Positions 1-7,111 of a stretch of DNA of 44,270 nt are shown piece after piece. Origin of the DNA: Bacteroidales bacterium UBA1628 (GTDB taxonomy: Bacteria; Bacteroidota; Bacteroidia; Bacteroidales; UBA932); assembly GCA_002321335.1 (NCBI GenBank), contig DCMG01000068.1:1-44270 (forward strand), in the 5' to 3' direction. Positions within the stretch are counted from its first letter, which is position 1; each line of letters opens with the position of its first letter. The notes beneath the pieces were generated by a model. That model searched no databases, was not told the DNA's origin, and worked only from the letters and a program-made list of their open reading frames with translations. The translations under genes were made by a program, and so were the position numbers.

Positions 1-455
1 TTGAGAACGAACTTGTGGCGGATGATCCTGCGGATGTACATCTGACGGGGAACCAGCACCAGGCTGTCGGTGACCTCGGGAGCCATCTCCGTATAGTCCT
101 CCTTGTTGCCCAGGTCAGGATAGAGGTGCTCCTCCTTCACTTCCAGGCGGCTGGTGTCGATGGCCTTGCGGACCTTGCGGTCGCGGGCCTCAACATGAAT
201 GAGTTTGTTCTGCTCCGCAAGAGCCTTTTCCGCCTCCCTGTCCAGGCGGGCCCGCTCGGCCGGATCCATCTCCTGCTCGAATAGGCTGCCGGTGAGCTCC
301 TCGGGCTTTTCGGGAAGGCGGCACCTTTCCGTCTTCTGGCCGAAGAGCATCTGCGCGTGCTTGGCAAGGGTGCGCTGCGCGACAAGCAACTTCTCTTTGA
401 GGGCCGCGTTCTCGGCCTCAAGTTCTTGCATCTTTTTCTGTTCCTCGGCAGTCAT
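1..455 (-). CDS. tnpC: IS66-family transposase TnpC, N-terminal part (cut by window edge)
   Basis: An open frame begins with ATG at 455-453 (MTAEEQKKMQELEAENAALK) and runs off the left edge without a stop, so only about 151 N-terminal residues are present. The start is a Leu/Glu-rich coiled coil typical of IS66 transposases, followed by LFGQKTERC, the usual FGxxSE-like segment, and near the edge a basic stretch (RQMYIRRIIRHKFV) matching the zinc-finger/linker region. The catalytic DDE domain lies outside the window. It is downstream of tnpB and tnpA in the same orientation, the standard IS66 order. A terminator-like hairpin lies in the 91-bp gap before it. Identification rests on gene order and the N-terminal pattern; intactness cannot be judged. 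Confidence 0.85.
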   Translation of the reverse strand, partial: MTAEEQKKMQELEAENAALKEKLLVAQRTLAKHAQMLFGQKTERCRLPEKPEELTGSLFEQEMDPAERARLDREAEKALAEQNKLIHVEARDRKVRKAIDTSRLEVKEEHLYPDLGNKEDYTEMAPEVTDSLVLVPRQMYIRRIIRHKFVL

Positions 456-489
456 CTTAACCAATTCTTTCTATATGTAAAGGTACGAA

Positions 490-523
490 AAAACGGCCAC
501 ATACGCAAGTCCGAGGCCGTTTT
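490..523 (-). terminator. Terminator-like hairpin between tnpB and tnpC of the IS66 element
   Basis: Perfect 9-bp stem AAAACGGCC (490-498) / GGCCGTTTT (515-523) with a 16-nt loop. Read on the minus strand the stem is followed by six U (488-493), the form of an intrinsic terminator. It sits inside the IS66 operon, after the tnpB stop and before the tnpC start, so it could attenuate transposase expression. On the minus strand a TACCTTTA sequence, one base off the TAnnTTTG -7 box, follows it and could restart transcription. Confidence 0.6.
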
Positions 524-546
524 CCTTCAACTTATTTTGCTGGTTT

Positions 547-948
547 TCAGATGTTTTTTGCGTCCTTCAAGGATGCTTCCATCCGGATGTCCCGAAGGAC
601 CTTCAGACGTTGCAGCCGGAGTCTTGGATCATCGATTATTCCCTGAATGGTGTCCACAAGGCGGCTCCACTCAAAGGGTGTTATCGTCGGGTCGCCCTCC
701 TGTATCCTTCCCACCAGATGCATCCTTCCGTGGTCAAGGCGTTTGTTGTAGATCACAAGTCCGCCCGGCTCGTAGCGCAGCAGCTTCATCATGTTGTTGG
801 AAGCGTTTACGAACACGAAGACATCCCCGCTGTACAGGTTCTGACGCATGTCGTTGTTCACTATCCCGCTCAGCATGTTGAAGTTCTTGCGCATGTCAGT
901 CGGCCTCGTGTAAAGCCAGAACTTCGTTCCGTCTCCAAGACTGAACAT
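547..948 (-). CDS. tnpB: IS66-family accessory protein TnpB
   Basis: This 133-residue protein carries the TnpB (IS66 Orf2) signature: MFSLGDGTKFWLY, then TDMRKNFNMLSGIV (DMRKxF...L motif), then the GDVFVFVN and LLRYEPGGLVIYNKRL block. Length and motif order match the family (about 110-135 residues). TnpB is needed for transposition in IS66 elements but is not the catalytic transposase; its biochemical role is unknown. It starts 3 bp after the tnpA stop (TAG, gcc, ATG), so the two are translationally coupled. The C-terminus (RDIRMEASLKDAKNI) is variable in the family. Confidence 0.9.
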   Translation of the reverse strand: MFSLGDGTKFWLYTRPTDMRKNFNMLSGIVNNDMRQNLYSGDVFVFVNASNNMMKLLRYEPGGLVIYNKRLDHGRMHLVGRIQEGDPTITPFEWSRLVDTIQGIIDDPRLRLQRLKVLRDIRMEASLKDAKNI

Positions 949-951
949 GGC

Positions 952-1302
952 CTATACGCTTTTGAGGATTGTGTACACCATCGCGGGCGTCAGGCCGCCC
1001 TGGATGCGCACGTCCGTGCCGACAACCGTGCGGAGTTCAATGCTCATCCAGTTCTCGCCAGCTGGGACACCCTTCGTTTTTCCGCTGGATGCGGCAAATG
1101 CCGCCGTCGCTTCCATCCCGGCGGGCAGGCCGCCACCGGCTATGGGCAGGAACCCCTCCGGAACCTCTGCCCTGGCGTACTTCCGCTTCCACCAGAAGTA
1201 CTGGTGCTCTGGTATGCCTTTCTCTTTCAGCAGGGCCTTGATTGCTGTCCCTTTCTCCCGGGCCTCGCCCTGGATCTCTTCGATTTGTTCGCGTGTAAGC
1301 AT
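952..1302 (-). CDS. tnpA: IS66-family accessory protein TnpA
   Basis: Short first gene of the IS66 operon, 116 residues from the start chosen here (MLTREQIEEIQGEAREKG). It contains an HTH-like segment (EQIEEIQGEAREKGTAIKAL, then HQYFWWKRKYAR), as in IS66 TnpA proteins, and a C-terminal strand region with GGLTPAMVYTILKSV. A start 12 codons further upstream (1338) is open, but a minus-strand TAACTTTG (1330-1323) fits the Bacteroidota -7 box and would put the transcription start at about 1317, so the downstream ATG is preferred. tnpB follows after 3 bp. The function of TnpA in IS66 is unproven; a DNA-binding role is inferred from the fold. Confidence 0.82.
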   Translation of the reverse strand: MLTREQIEEIQGEAREKGTAIKALLKEKGIPEHQYFWWKRKYARAEVPEGFLPIAGGGLPAGMEATAAFAASSGKTKGVPAGENWMSIELRTVVGTDVRIQGGLTPAMVYTILKSV

Positions 1303-1350
1303 GTCAGTCAGTATTAGTGGTGCAAAGTTATATGCCACTTAATCAAACTG

Positions 1351-1393
1351 ACAGTCGTACTTTATCGTAAGCATTCCGACGAAGCACGACTGT
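1351..1393. repeat. Inverted repeat at the IS66 right margin
   Basis: ACAGTCGTACTT (1351-1362) pairs with AAGCACGACTGT (1382-1393), 11 of 12 positions, around a 19-nt centre. It lies between the tnpA promoter region and the sulfatase terminator. It has no U-tract, so it is not an intrinsic terminator. It may be a transposase-binding or terminal sequence of the IS66 element. Confidence 0.5.
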
Positions 1394-1398
1394 TATAT

Positions 1399-1441
1399 GA
1401 AAAAGCGCTTCCGGAAATCAGTCTGGGAGCGCCTTTTTTTA
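1399..1441. terminator. Bidirectional intrinsic terminator downstream of the sulfatase gene
   Basis: The stem is AAAAGCGCTTCC (1401-1412) with GGGAGCGCCTTTT (1425-1437), with one bulged C and one G-U pair. It has a U-run of seven on the plus strand and of five on the minus strand. It lies immediately after the sulfatase stop codon (1448), so it probably ends the four-gene minus operon and separates it from the IS66 element. Confidence 0.75.
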
Positions 1442-1447
1442 TTACAT

Positions 1448-2998
1448 TTAATAATTCTTCAGCTTCTTCGTGATGTCGATGTCGTAGTAGGATCCGACGA
1501 AGCCGTGGAATTCCTTCTTCATCTCTTCCAGGATTTCGGGTTTCTCTGCGGCGATGTCATGCTGTTGCATCCTGTCATCGGTGACGTTGAACAAGACATA
1601 ATCGGGAACGTTGCCAAGATCCACCTTTTTCGTCTTTCTGTATGCCGGGCCATAGTACGGCGGAATCATGATGTAGTCTCCCTTGCGCATCGCGAGGCGG
1701 CTCTTTGCCTCGACAATCAGCGACTTACGCCCCTTGCCTTTGCCCAGTAGCGCATTCAGATAGTTTTGGGAATCAAGGTTGTCCGGGGTTTCGGCTCCTA
1801 TCAACGAAGCCAGTGACGCATAGTAGTCAAGCTGGGACACGAGTTCGTTAGAGACTATCTTGTGAGTATGACCTTTCCACCATATTATCATCGGAACGTG
1901 AGCGCCTCCGTCATAAAGGCTGTATTTCCCGCCTCTAAGTTTTCCGTAGGCGTCATGGTCTTCTCTATGCTCATAAGCCTGATCGATATAGCCATCCTGA
2001 AGGACCGGCCCGTTGTCGGATGTGAAAATCACGAGCGTGTTGTCGAGTATGCCTTTTTTCTTCAAATAGCCAAGAACCTCTCCCACACACCAGTCGGCCT
2101 CAACGACCGCATCGCCTCTCGGTCCGAGATTAGTGGCTCCCACGAACCTCTCGTTCGGGGTGCGCGGGACGTGTGGCTGATGCAGCCCATAATAAAGAAA
2201 GAACGGTTTGCTTTCATCGCGTGTGTCAATGTAATCCTTGACCTTTTCGACGAAGTAGTCCGCCATATCCTCGTCCACCCAACGTGCCTTTTGTCCGCCA
2301 CGCATATACCCGATGCGAGGTATTCCGTTGATGATGGCCTCATTATGATGGTGATCCCACATCATCCGTATCATGTCCAGATCTTTTTTTCCATCAGGCT
2401 CTCCCGGAAAGTTGTGTTTGTAACTGACTTCAATAGGGTCGTTCGGATCAAGGTTCAGGACATCACCGTTCTCCACATAAACGGTTGGAACCCTGTCGTT
2501 TGTCGCGGCGATCAGACAGGAATAATCAAATCCTATGTCATTGGCGCAAGGGCTGATGTGCTTGTTCCAGTCCGGATTCCCGTTGCCCATGCCAAGATGC
2601 CATTTGCCGATCGCACCGGTCTGGTAGCCGTTGGCCTGCATCATCTTGGGAATTGTCGGCATATCCGTGGATATCAGCAGAGGAGCGTCGCCGGGAAGAA
2701 TCCTGGCATTTTCGTTTCTCCACGGATATTCTCCCGTAAGAAGGCCGTAACGGCTTGGAGTTGATGTGGCCGATGTAGCGTACGCATTGTTGAAAAGCAC
2801 ACCGTTTGACGCCAGAGAGTCAATGTGTGGTGTAGGTATCGCACCGTATCCGTAGGCGCTCACGTCGCCTATACCCAAGTCATCGGCTATGATGAGCAGA
2901 ATGTTGGGCTTCTGCGGCTTGTGAACCTTTGCGTCAGCGCATGTCACTCCGGCCATTATCGGTAGTGCCGCAAGCCCGATAAGTGAATTGGTTTTCAT
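1448..2998 (-). CDS. Secreted sulfatase, Ser-type (S1 family), last gene of the LicD operon
   Basis: 516 residues with an N-terminal signal peptide (MKTNSLIGLAALPIMAGVTCADA) implying export to the periplasm or surface. Sulfatase hallmarks are in order: metal-binding DD in IADDLG (residues 38-42), the formylglycine motif S79-T-P-S-R followed by YGLLTG, GKWHLG (133-138), HQPH (275-278) and the metal-binding SDNG (329-332). The modified residue is Ser, so maturation needs an anaerobic radical-SAM enzyme (anSME) encoded elsewhere. The start codon overlaps the licD stop by 4 bp (ATGA), and the gene is last in a four-gene minus operon. Its substrate cannot be read from sequence. A sulfatase locked to a phospho-alcohol transfer cassette is unusual, and a phosphodiesterase or phosphonate-monoester activity, known in this superfamily, is an alternative. 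Confidence 0.9.
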   Translation of the reverse strand: MKTNSLIGLAALPIMAGVTCADAKVHKPQKPNILLIIADDLGIGDVSAYGYGAIPTPHIDSLASNGVLFNNAYATSATSTPSRYGLLTGEYPWRNENARILPGDAPLLISTDMPTIPKMMQANGYQTGAIGKWHLGMGNGNPDWNKHISPCANDIGFDYSCLIAATNDRVPTVYVENGDVLNLDPNDPIEVSYKHNFPGEPDGKKDLDMIRMMWDHHHNEAIINGIPRIGYMRGGQKARWVDEDMADYFVEKVKDYIDTRDESKPFFLYYGLHQPHVPRTPNERFVGATNLGPRGDAVVEADWCVGEVLGYLKKKGILDNTLVIFTSDNGPVLQDGYIDQAYEHREDHDAYGKLRGGKYSLYDGGAHVPMIIWWKGHTHKIVSNELVSQLDYYASLASLIGAETPDNLDSQNYLNALLGKGKGRKSLIVEAKSRLAMRKGDYIMIPPYYGPAYRKTKKVDLGNVPDYVLFNVTDDRMQQHDIAAEKPEILEEMKKEFHGFVGSYYDIDITKKLKNY

Positions 2999-3819
2999 TT
3001 CCAGTAAAATGTGATGTAGTTTTGGAGAGGCTTGCGCTTGTTTGCTGGCGGAAGCTGCATGAAATCGCCGTAGGAGTCGCGCAGAATCTTGTCATAGCCT
3101 TTCCAGACAAAAAACTCACAGTCTTCAAATTCCAACTTTACATATTCATTGATCTCATCATCCTCAAAGAATTCGTTAGCGCCAATCTCTGGGCAGGTGA
3201 GTTGTGACCAATGGTGGCTCTCCGCCGGGGAAACCAATGAGATGAGAGTGTTCATGTCCTTGACAATGTCAGCCGGATCGCGTTTGATAAGGCGAGGATG
3301 AGTTCTTTTCAACGTCCAGATTTTAAGCCGTTTCCTGATGGAAAACCGCGATGACGAGATTGTGTGTACCCTGCGTATTCCGACATTGAATTTCATTAGA
3401 AGAAGAAGGGAGTCGTAGATTCTGTCGAAAGTCTCTTTGTCATCCGGAACCCTGTCAATCGGGAATATGTCAATCCAGACCCCGACATCTTGTCTTACCC
3501 ATGGAATGCAGCTGGACGCAAGAGTCTTTTCTGTGTCACATACCCTGCCGAAAGCGATGTAGCAATCCGGTGTGTTGCGGCTGTCGATGAATGAATATCG
3601 GTCTGACTTGTAGATTGCCCTGAACTTTTCGTAATCCTCGCGCGGCATCATCAGATCCACATCGTCATCCCATGGTATGAACCCTTTGTGCCGTACAGCG
3701 CCAAGCAGAGTCCCGTAGCCCAGTGAATATCTTATTCCGTTCTTTTCGCAGAATCCGGCAACGTCCTTGAGTATCTCAAGGCTGAACTGCTGTAGTTCCT
3801 TGAGTGTGAGGCGTTTCAT
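2995..3819 (-). CDS. LicD-family phosphotransferase (nucleotidyltransferase fold)
   Basis: 274 residues with the LicD/fukutin pattern: a helical start (MKRLTLKELQQFSLEILKDV), RYSLGYGTLLGAVRHKGFIP, then the metal-binding WDDDVDLMMPREDYEKF, and later WIDIFPID. LicD proteins transfer a phospho-substituent (phosphocholine, ribitol-phosphate, glycerol-phosphate or an aminoalkyl equivalent) from a CDP carrier to a surface sugar; they are cytosolic or membrane-peripheral. It starts 6 bp after the CTP-transferase/oxidoreductase gene and overlaps the sulfatase start by 4 bp, so the operon is translationally coupled. The upstream gene presumably makes its CDP donor. A paralogue is divergently encoded at 6301-7107. 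Which substituent is transferred is unknown. Confidence 0.88.
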   Translation of the reverse strand: MKRLTLKELQQFSLEILKDVAGFCEKNGIRYSLGYGTLLGAVRHKGFIPWDDDVDLMMPREDYEKFRAIYKSDRYSFIDSRNTPDCYIAFGRVCDTEKTLASSCIPWVRQDVGVWIDIFPIDRVPDDKETFDRIYDSLLLLMKFNVGIRRVHTISSSRFSIRKRLKIWTLKRTHPRLIKRDPADIVKDMNTLISLVSPAESHHWSQLTCPEIGANEFFEDDEINEYVKLEFEDCEFFVWKGYDKILRDSYGDFMQLPPANKRKPLQNYITFYWK

Positions 3820-3825
3820 TGTCGT

Positions 3826-5172
3826 TTAACTTAATTTGTAGACATTCTTCCCGTTGATGTAATCTTCCTGGATCTGTGTCATCTTCAGGATTTCGTCTTT
3901 CGACAAAAGGTAGAGGCTTTGCTCCGGATTTAGTATGTGGGATATGAATTCCCGGATCTCATACCTGAGCCCTTCGCCCATAAAAGGGTAGAAACACTTT
4001 CTGTTCTGGTTCTGATCCTCGAACCTTTGCTCGAAATAGTCCGTCTTCCACCACGGTGCAGGAACATAGATGTAGCCCTGGGTTCCGGAGATGACCATAT
4101 TCCCTTCTGTCTTGGCTCCCAGACCGACTTGGAATGACGCCGTGGCGCTGCCATAACGGAAGACTGCCTTGGTGTACATGTCCACATCGTTCTTCATGAT
4201 GGAGTAGAAGTTGATGTTCTGGATTTCCCTTCCCAGCAATTTAATTATAGGCAGGAGAGGAAAGCAAGCGTTCTCGTTCATGCTGCCTCCGAATCTTGAA
4301 TGGTCCAGTTTTGAGGACTTCTCGTTGGTGAGGGTCGTGACAGAGGCGTTGATGTCAACAATCTTTCCGATAACCCCGGATTTAAGCATCGATACAAGGT
4401 GGCGGAATGCAGGGCAGTAGGCCGTTTTGTGCGCCACCATCAGGGTCTTTCCATTTGCCTCGGCGATGGAGAACAGTTCCTTGGCCTCAGCGAGGTGAAG
4501 GACGAAAGGGGTCTCGCACAATACGTGTTTTCCGGCAAGGAGAGCCGCCCTTGCATATTCAAAATGAGTGTAGTGAGGTGACGCGACATAGACCGCGTCG
4601 CAGTTCGCCAGAAGTTCGTCAAGAGTCCGCGCGGCCAGCGGTATGCCATTGGCCGAACAGAATGCGTCGCACTCCTCAATGTCCGGGTTGTAAACAGCGC
4701 TGATCGTGTTGCCGCTGACGAATTTCGCCTCCGGCACGAATCTTTTAGCTATGCTTCCGGTCCCGATGATTCCGACCTTTACAGAAATCTGCTCTTCCCT
4801 GAGCTGTGTACTGGATATGCCTTGAGTCCTAGGCAGATAGACAACCTCGCAATATTCCTTGAGGTAATCAAAGTAACCTTCCCAGTCTGAGCCTATGGCG
4901 AAGACATTCACATTGTACTTCTGGATGTCATCGATCTTCTGCCCTTTGTACTCCTCGATGATCACCTCGTCCGCATAACCTGTGTCCTTTACTGCCTGTA
5001 CACGCTTCATCACACTGTCCCTCGTGTTCATCTTTCCGCGTTCAAGGTCGAAGTTGTCGGTCGTCACGCCTACGATAAGCCAGTCGCCGAGTTCTTTCGC
5101 CCGGCGGAGCAGGTTGATGTGCCCTTGATGCAGGACATCAAAAGTCCCGTAAGTGATAACTTTTTTCATCAA
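3826..5172 (-). CDS. Fused cytidylyltransferase (TagD-like) and Gfo/Idh/MocA-family oxidoreductase
   Basis: 448 residues, two domains. Residues 1 to about 127 match glycerol-3-phosphate cytidylyltransferases (TagD): YGTFDVLHQGH with the HxGH site at 15-18, SDWEG at 95-99, and RTQGISST at 115-122. From about 131 a Rossmann domain begins (VKVGIIGTGSIAKRF, 132-145), and the rest has the Gfo/Idh/MocA layout. The canonical EKP motif is replaced by ETP (220-222), losing the usual lysine, so the second domain may be an altered or non-standard reductase. Fusion of an activating enzyme to an oxidoreductase recalls the separate Gtp2/Gtp3 proteins for CDP-2-glycerol in pneumococcal capsules (known family biology; the parallel is inference). 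It overlaps the upstream aminotransferase by 4 bp and precedes licD by 6 bp. The likely product is a CDP-activated small polyol or amino-alcohol. Confidence 0.88.
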   Translation of the reverse strand: MMKKVITYGTFDVLHQGHINLLRRAKELGDWLIVGVTTDNFDLERGKMNTRDSVMKRVQAVKDTGYADEVIIEEYKGQKIDDIQKYNVNVFAIGSDWEGYFDYLKEYCEVVYLPRTQGISSTQLREEQISVKVGIIGTGSIAKRFVPEAKFVSGNTISAVYNPDIEECDAFCSANGIPLAARTLDELLANCDAVYVASPHYTHFEYARAALLAGKHVLCETPFVLHLAEAKELFSIAEANGKTLMVAHKTAYCPAFRHLVSMLKSGVIGKIVDINASVTTLTNEKSSKLDHSRFGGSMNENACFPLLPIIKLLGREIQNINFYSIMKNDVDMYTKAVFRYGSATASFQVGLGAKTEGNMVISGTQGYIYVPAPWWKTDYFEQRFEDQNQNRKCFYPFMGEGLRYEIREFISHILNPEQSLYLLSKDEILKMTQIQEDYINGKNVYKLS

Positions 5173-6221
5173 ACGATTTCGGATTCGATCAAATGGATGC
5201 GTTCTGCGAGAGTGCGGAGCTCCTCATCGGTCTGGAGGCCCATGTGGGAGATCCTGTAGAATCCAGGGATTGAGCCTGGCATGATGTAAGTCCCGTAACG
5301 CTCGATCAGGCCTCTGAATATCCTGCGCTCGGACGTGTCCTTGGTCTGGATGGCCGTGATGGCGTATGACGGATTCTCTGCCGGCATTGTCCAGCCGTAT
5401 TTCCGGCATTCCTCACGGAACACCTCCGCCCTGTGACGCACCTGTGAGATGTTACATGACTCTCCTCCCTGTTCCTTGAGTTGCCTGAGCCTTGCGTTGA
5501 GCTGGAGGTAGATTAGGGTAGCGGGGCTGAACGGAGTCTGCCCTCTCTTGAGGTTGCTCAGATTGTCCTCGAAATCCCAGTAGTAACCTCTGTGGGCATA
5601 TTCATAACCCTCCAACCTTTTGCTGATGAACAGGATGGACAGCCCCGGAGGGATGTTGAGGCCTTTCTGCGTGCTGGTGACGCAGATGTCGATTCCGAGC
5701 GTGTCCATGTCCAACTCCTCGGCGAGGAATGAACTGATCACATCCACAACAAGAGAAACGTTGTGCCGGTGGCATATTCCGGAAATCTTCTCAAGGTTGA
5801 AAAGCTGGCCGGTCGAGGTCTCGTGGTGCTGGCAGAGGAACACTTCCGGACGTTCCGTCTCCACGGTCCGCTCCAACTCCTCATAATCGATGTCCTTGGC
5901 GAACGGAACCTTGAAGTCAACAACCGGAACTCTGTAATACTCACAGAGAGACACCCAACGCTTGCCGAACGAGCCACCGTTTATCGCTATCGCTTTTCTC
6001 TTCGTGCTGACGTAGTTCTCCACGACCGCGCTCATCGCCCCGGTACCGGAACCTGTGTAGATGATGGCTCTACCTCCCTTGCAATGAATCAGATCCAGAA
6101 GGATGCCTTCGGATTCGAGATTGATTTCAGAGAACTCGTCGGTTCTCATGTAGGGGATCGGTTGAGATCCGATCGCCGCTATTTCCTTGTCCAGGTCGCC
6201 TGGAAAAACATAAGAATGCAT
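5169..6221 (-). CDS. Class V PLP aminotransferase, similar to 2-aminoethylphosphonate:pyruvate transaminase (PhnW-like)
   Basis: 350 residues with a fold-type I, class V layout: YTGSGTGAMSAVVENYV for phosphate-cofactor binding, HHETSTGQLFNLEKI, VDVISSFLAEELDMD with the cofactor-contacting Asp, and TSTQKGLNIPPGLS with the Schiff-base Lys. These segments resemble PhnW and alanine-glyoxylate aminotransferases. It is first in the minus operon and overlaps the next gene by 4 bp (ATGA). A minus-strand TAAATTTG (6251-6244) upstream gives a -7 box with a leader of about 17 nt. If it is PhnW it would make 2-aminoethylphosphonate, but PEP mutase and phosphonopyruvate decarboxylase are not in the window. 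An amino-alcohol phosphate such as serinol phosphate from a ketose phosphate is an equally open possibility. Confidence 0.82.
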   Translation of the reverse strand: MHSYVFPGDLDKEIAAIGSQPIPYMRTDEFSEINLESEGILLDLIHCKGGRAIIYTGSGTGAMSAVVENYVSTKRKAIAINGGSFGKRWVSLCEYYRVPVVDFKVPFAKDIDYEELERTVETERPEVFLCQHHETSTGQLFNLEKISGICHRHNVSLVVDVISSFLAEELDMDTLGIDICVTSTQKGLNIPPGLSILFISKRLEGYEYAHRGYYWDFEDNLSNLKRGQTPFSPATLIYLQLNARLRQLKEQGGESCNISQVRHRAEVFREECRKYGWTMPAENPSYAITAIQTKDTSERRIFRGLIERYGTYIMPGSIPGFYRISHMGLQTDEELRTLAERIHLIESEIV

Positions 6222-6243
6222 ACTCGGTTTGCTACAGATTACG

Positions 6244-6271
6244 CAAATTTAACAAAAATTAGTTATATTTG
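6244..6271. promoter_or_regulatory. Divergent promoter region with two TAnnTTTG -7 boxes
   Basis: On the minus strand TAAATTTG lies at 6251-6244, 23 bp before the aminotransferase start. On the plus strand TATATTTG lies at 6264-6271, 30 bp before the licD2 start at 6301. Both fit the Bacteroidota -7 consensus TAnnTTTG. No clear TTTG -33 element at 19-21 nt is seen for either, so activity may need an activator. The boxes are 12 bp apart, so the two transcripts could interfere. Confidence 0.55.
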
Positions 6272-6300
6272 TGAATAACGGGCTATATTTTGAACGTATT

Positions 6301-7107
6301 ATGCTAAAATTGTCTCACAGGGAGATCCAACTTTATCTCCTTGACATACTCAAGGCCGTGGATTCATTCTGCGCCAAGGAGGGAATCAGGTATTCCATGG
6401 CCTACGGAACCCTTCTCGGGGCCGTGCGCCACAAAGGCTTCATCCCTTGGGACGATGACATAGACCTTCTGATGCCAAGGCCTGATTATGAGCGTTTTGT
6501 CTCCACTTTCGGAAAGGAGCCAGGCTCCCGTTACCGCTGCCTTTGCCATAAGGAAGGAGCGAAAGGCGACCGCTTCGTTCATTTTTTTGCCAAGGTCGAG
6601 GACACCTGCACAAAAAGCCTTCAAGGCAGAGGCTTTGAATATGACTTCGGCCTCAACATCGACATATTCCCGATGGACGGCAAGCCTGAGGATCCTGAAC
6701 TTCAGAGGAAAAGGGAACATCAATTGACGCATTGGTCGCACAGACTCAACATCTGCGGCACAAGGTTCGACCTGTTCAACTTCCATCAACCGTTGTTCTC
6801 AAAGCTAGAGGCGCACGCCAGAGGCGCTGAATATTGGTGGAAAAAGATTGACGCCGAGGTCCGGAAATATCCTTACGGGACCTCGCGCCTCGCCGGGGCC
6901 GTCTCCGTCACCTACAATGGCACGAGGGAAATCTTCGAAAGGAATATGCTTGAGGATTATGTCGACCTGGAATTTGAAGGTTGCAGCTTCAAGGCGTTCC
7001 GCCGCTGGGATGACTGGCTTTCGCAGGAGTTCGGGGACTACATGACCCTGCCGCCAGAGAAGGATCGCAAAACACATGATCTGACGGTTTATCTTCTTGA
7101 CAATTAA
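6301..7107 (+). CDS. Second LicD-family phosphotransferase, divergent from the first
   Basis: 268 residues from ATG 6301 (MLKLSHREIQLYLLDILKAV). This start aligns with that of the other LicD protein; an open upstream start at 6271 lies on the -7 box and is rejected. Motifs: RYSMAYGTLLGAVRHKGFIP, then WDDDIDLLMPRPDYERF with the metal-binding DDD, then NIDIFPMD. The C-terminal region (NMLEDYVDLEFEGCSF, QEFGDYMTLPP) closely parallels the minus-strand LicD, indicating paralogues. LicD enzymes move a phospho-substituent from a CDP donor to a glycan. The Stealth gene follows after 4 bp. Two LicD paralogues plus a Stealth protein imply several phosphodiester linkages in one surface polymer; acceptor and donor are unknown. 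Confidence 0.88.
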   Translation: MLKLSHREIQLYLLDILKAVDSFCAKEGIRYSMAYGTLLGAVRHKGFIPWDDDIDLLMPRPDYERFVSTFGKEPGSRYRCLCHKEGAKGDRFVHFFAKVEDTCTKSLQGRGFEYDFGLNIDIFPMDGKPEDPELQRKREHQLTHWSHRLNICGTRFDLFNFHQPLFSKLEAHARGAEYWWKKIDAEVRKYPYGTSRLAGAVSVTYNGTREIFERNMLEDYVDLEFEGCSFKAFRRWDDWLSQEFGDYMTLPPEKDRKTHDLTVYLLDN

Positions 7108-7111
7108 CTCT

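Larger units (their letters stand above)
1..1400 (-). mobile_element. IS66-family insertion sequence (partial, right end near 1340-1400)
   Basis: Three co-oriented genes tnpA-tnpB-tnpC in the canonical IS66 order, with tnpC cut by the left window edge. The element lies beyond the 3' end of the sulfatase gene and interrupts no recognisable gene here. Its outer right end cannot be placed exactly. An imperfect inverted repeat (1351-1362 with 1382-1393) lies just upstream of tnpA and may be part of the terminal sequence. The target-site duplication cannot be checked because the other end is outside the window. Confidence 0.8.

Noticed and set aside
1862..2764. A 300-codon plus-strand frame opposite the sulfatase
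   Set aside because: Sulfatase motifs on the minus strand are unambiguous; the plus frame has no recognisable domain.
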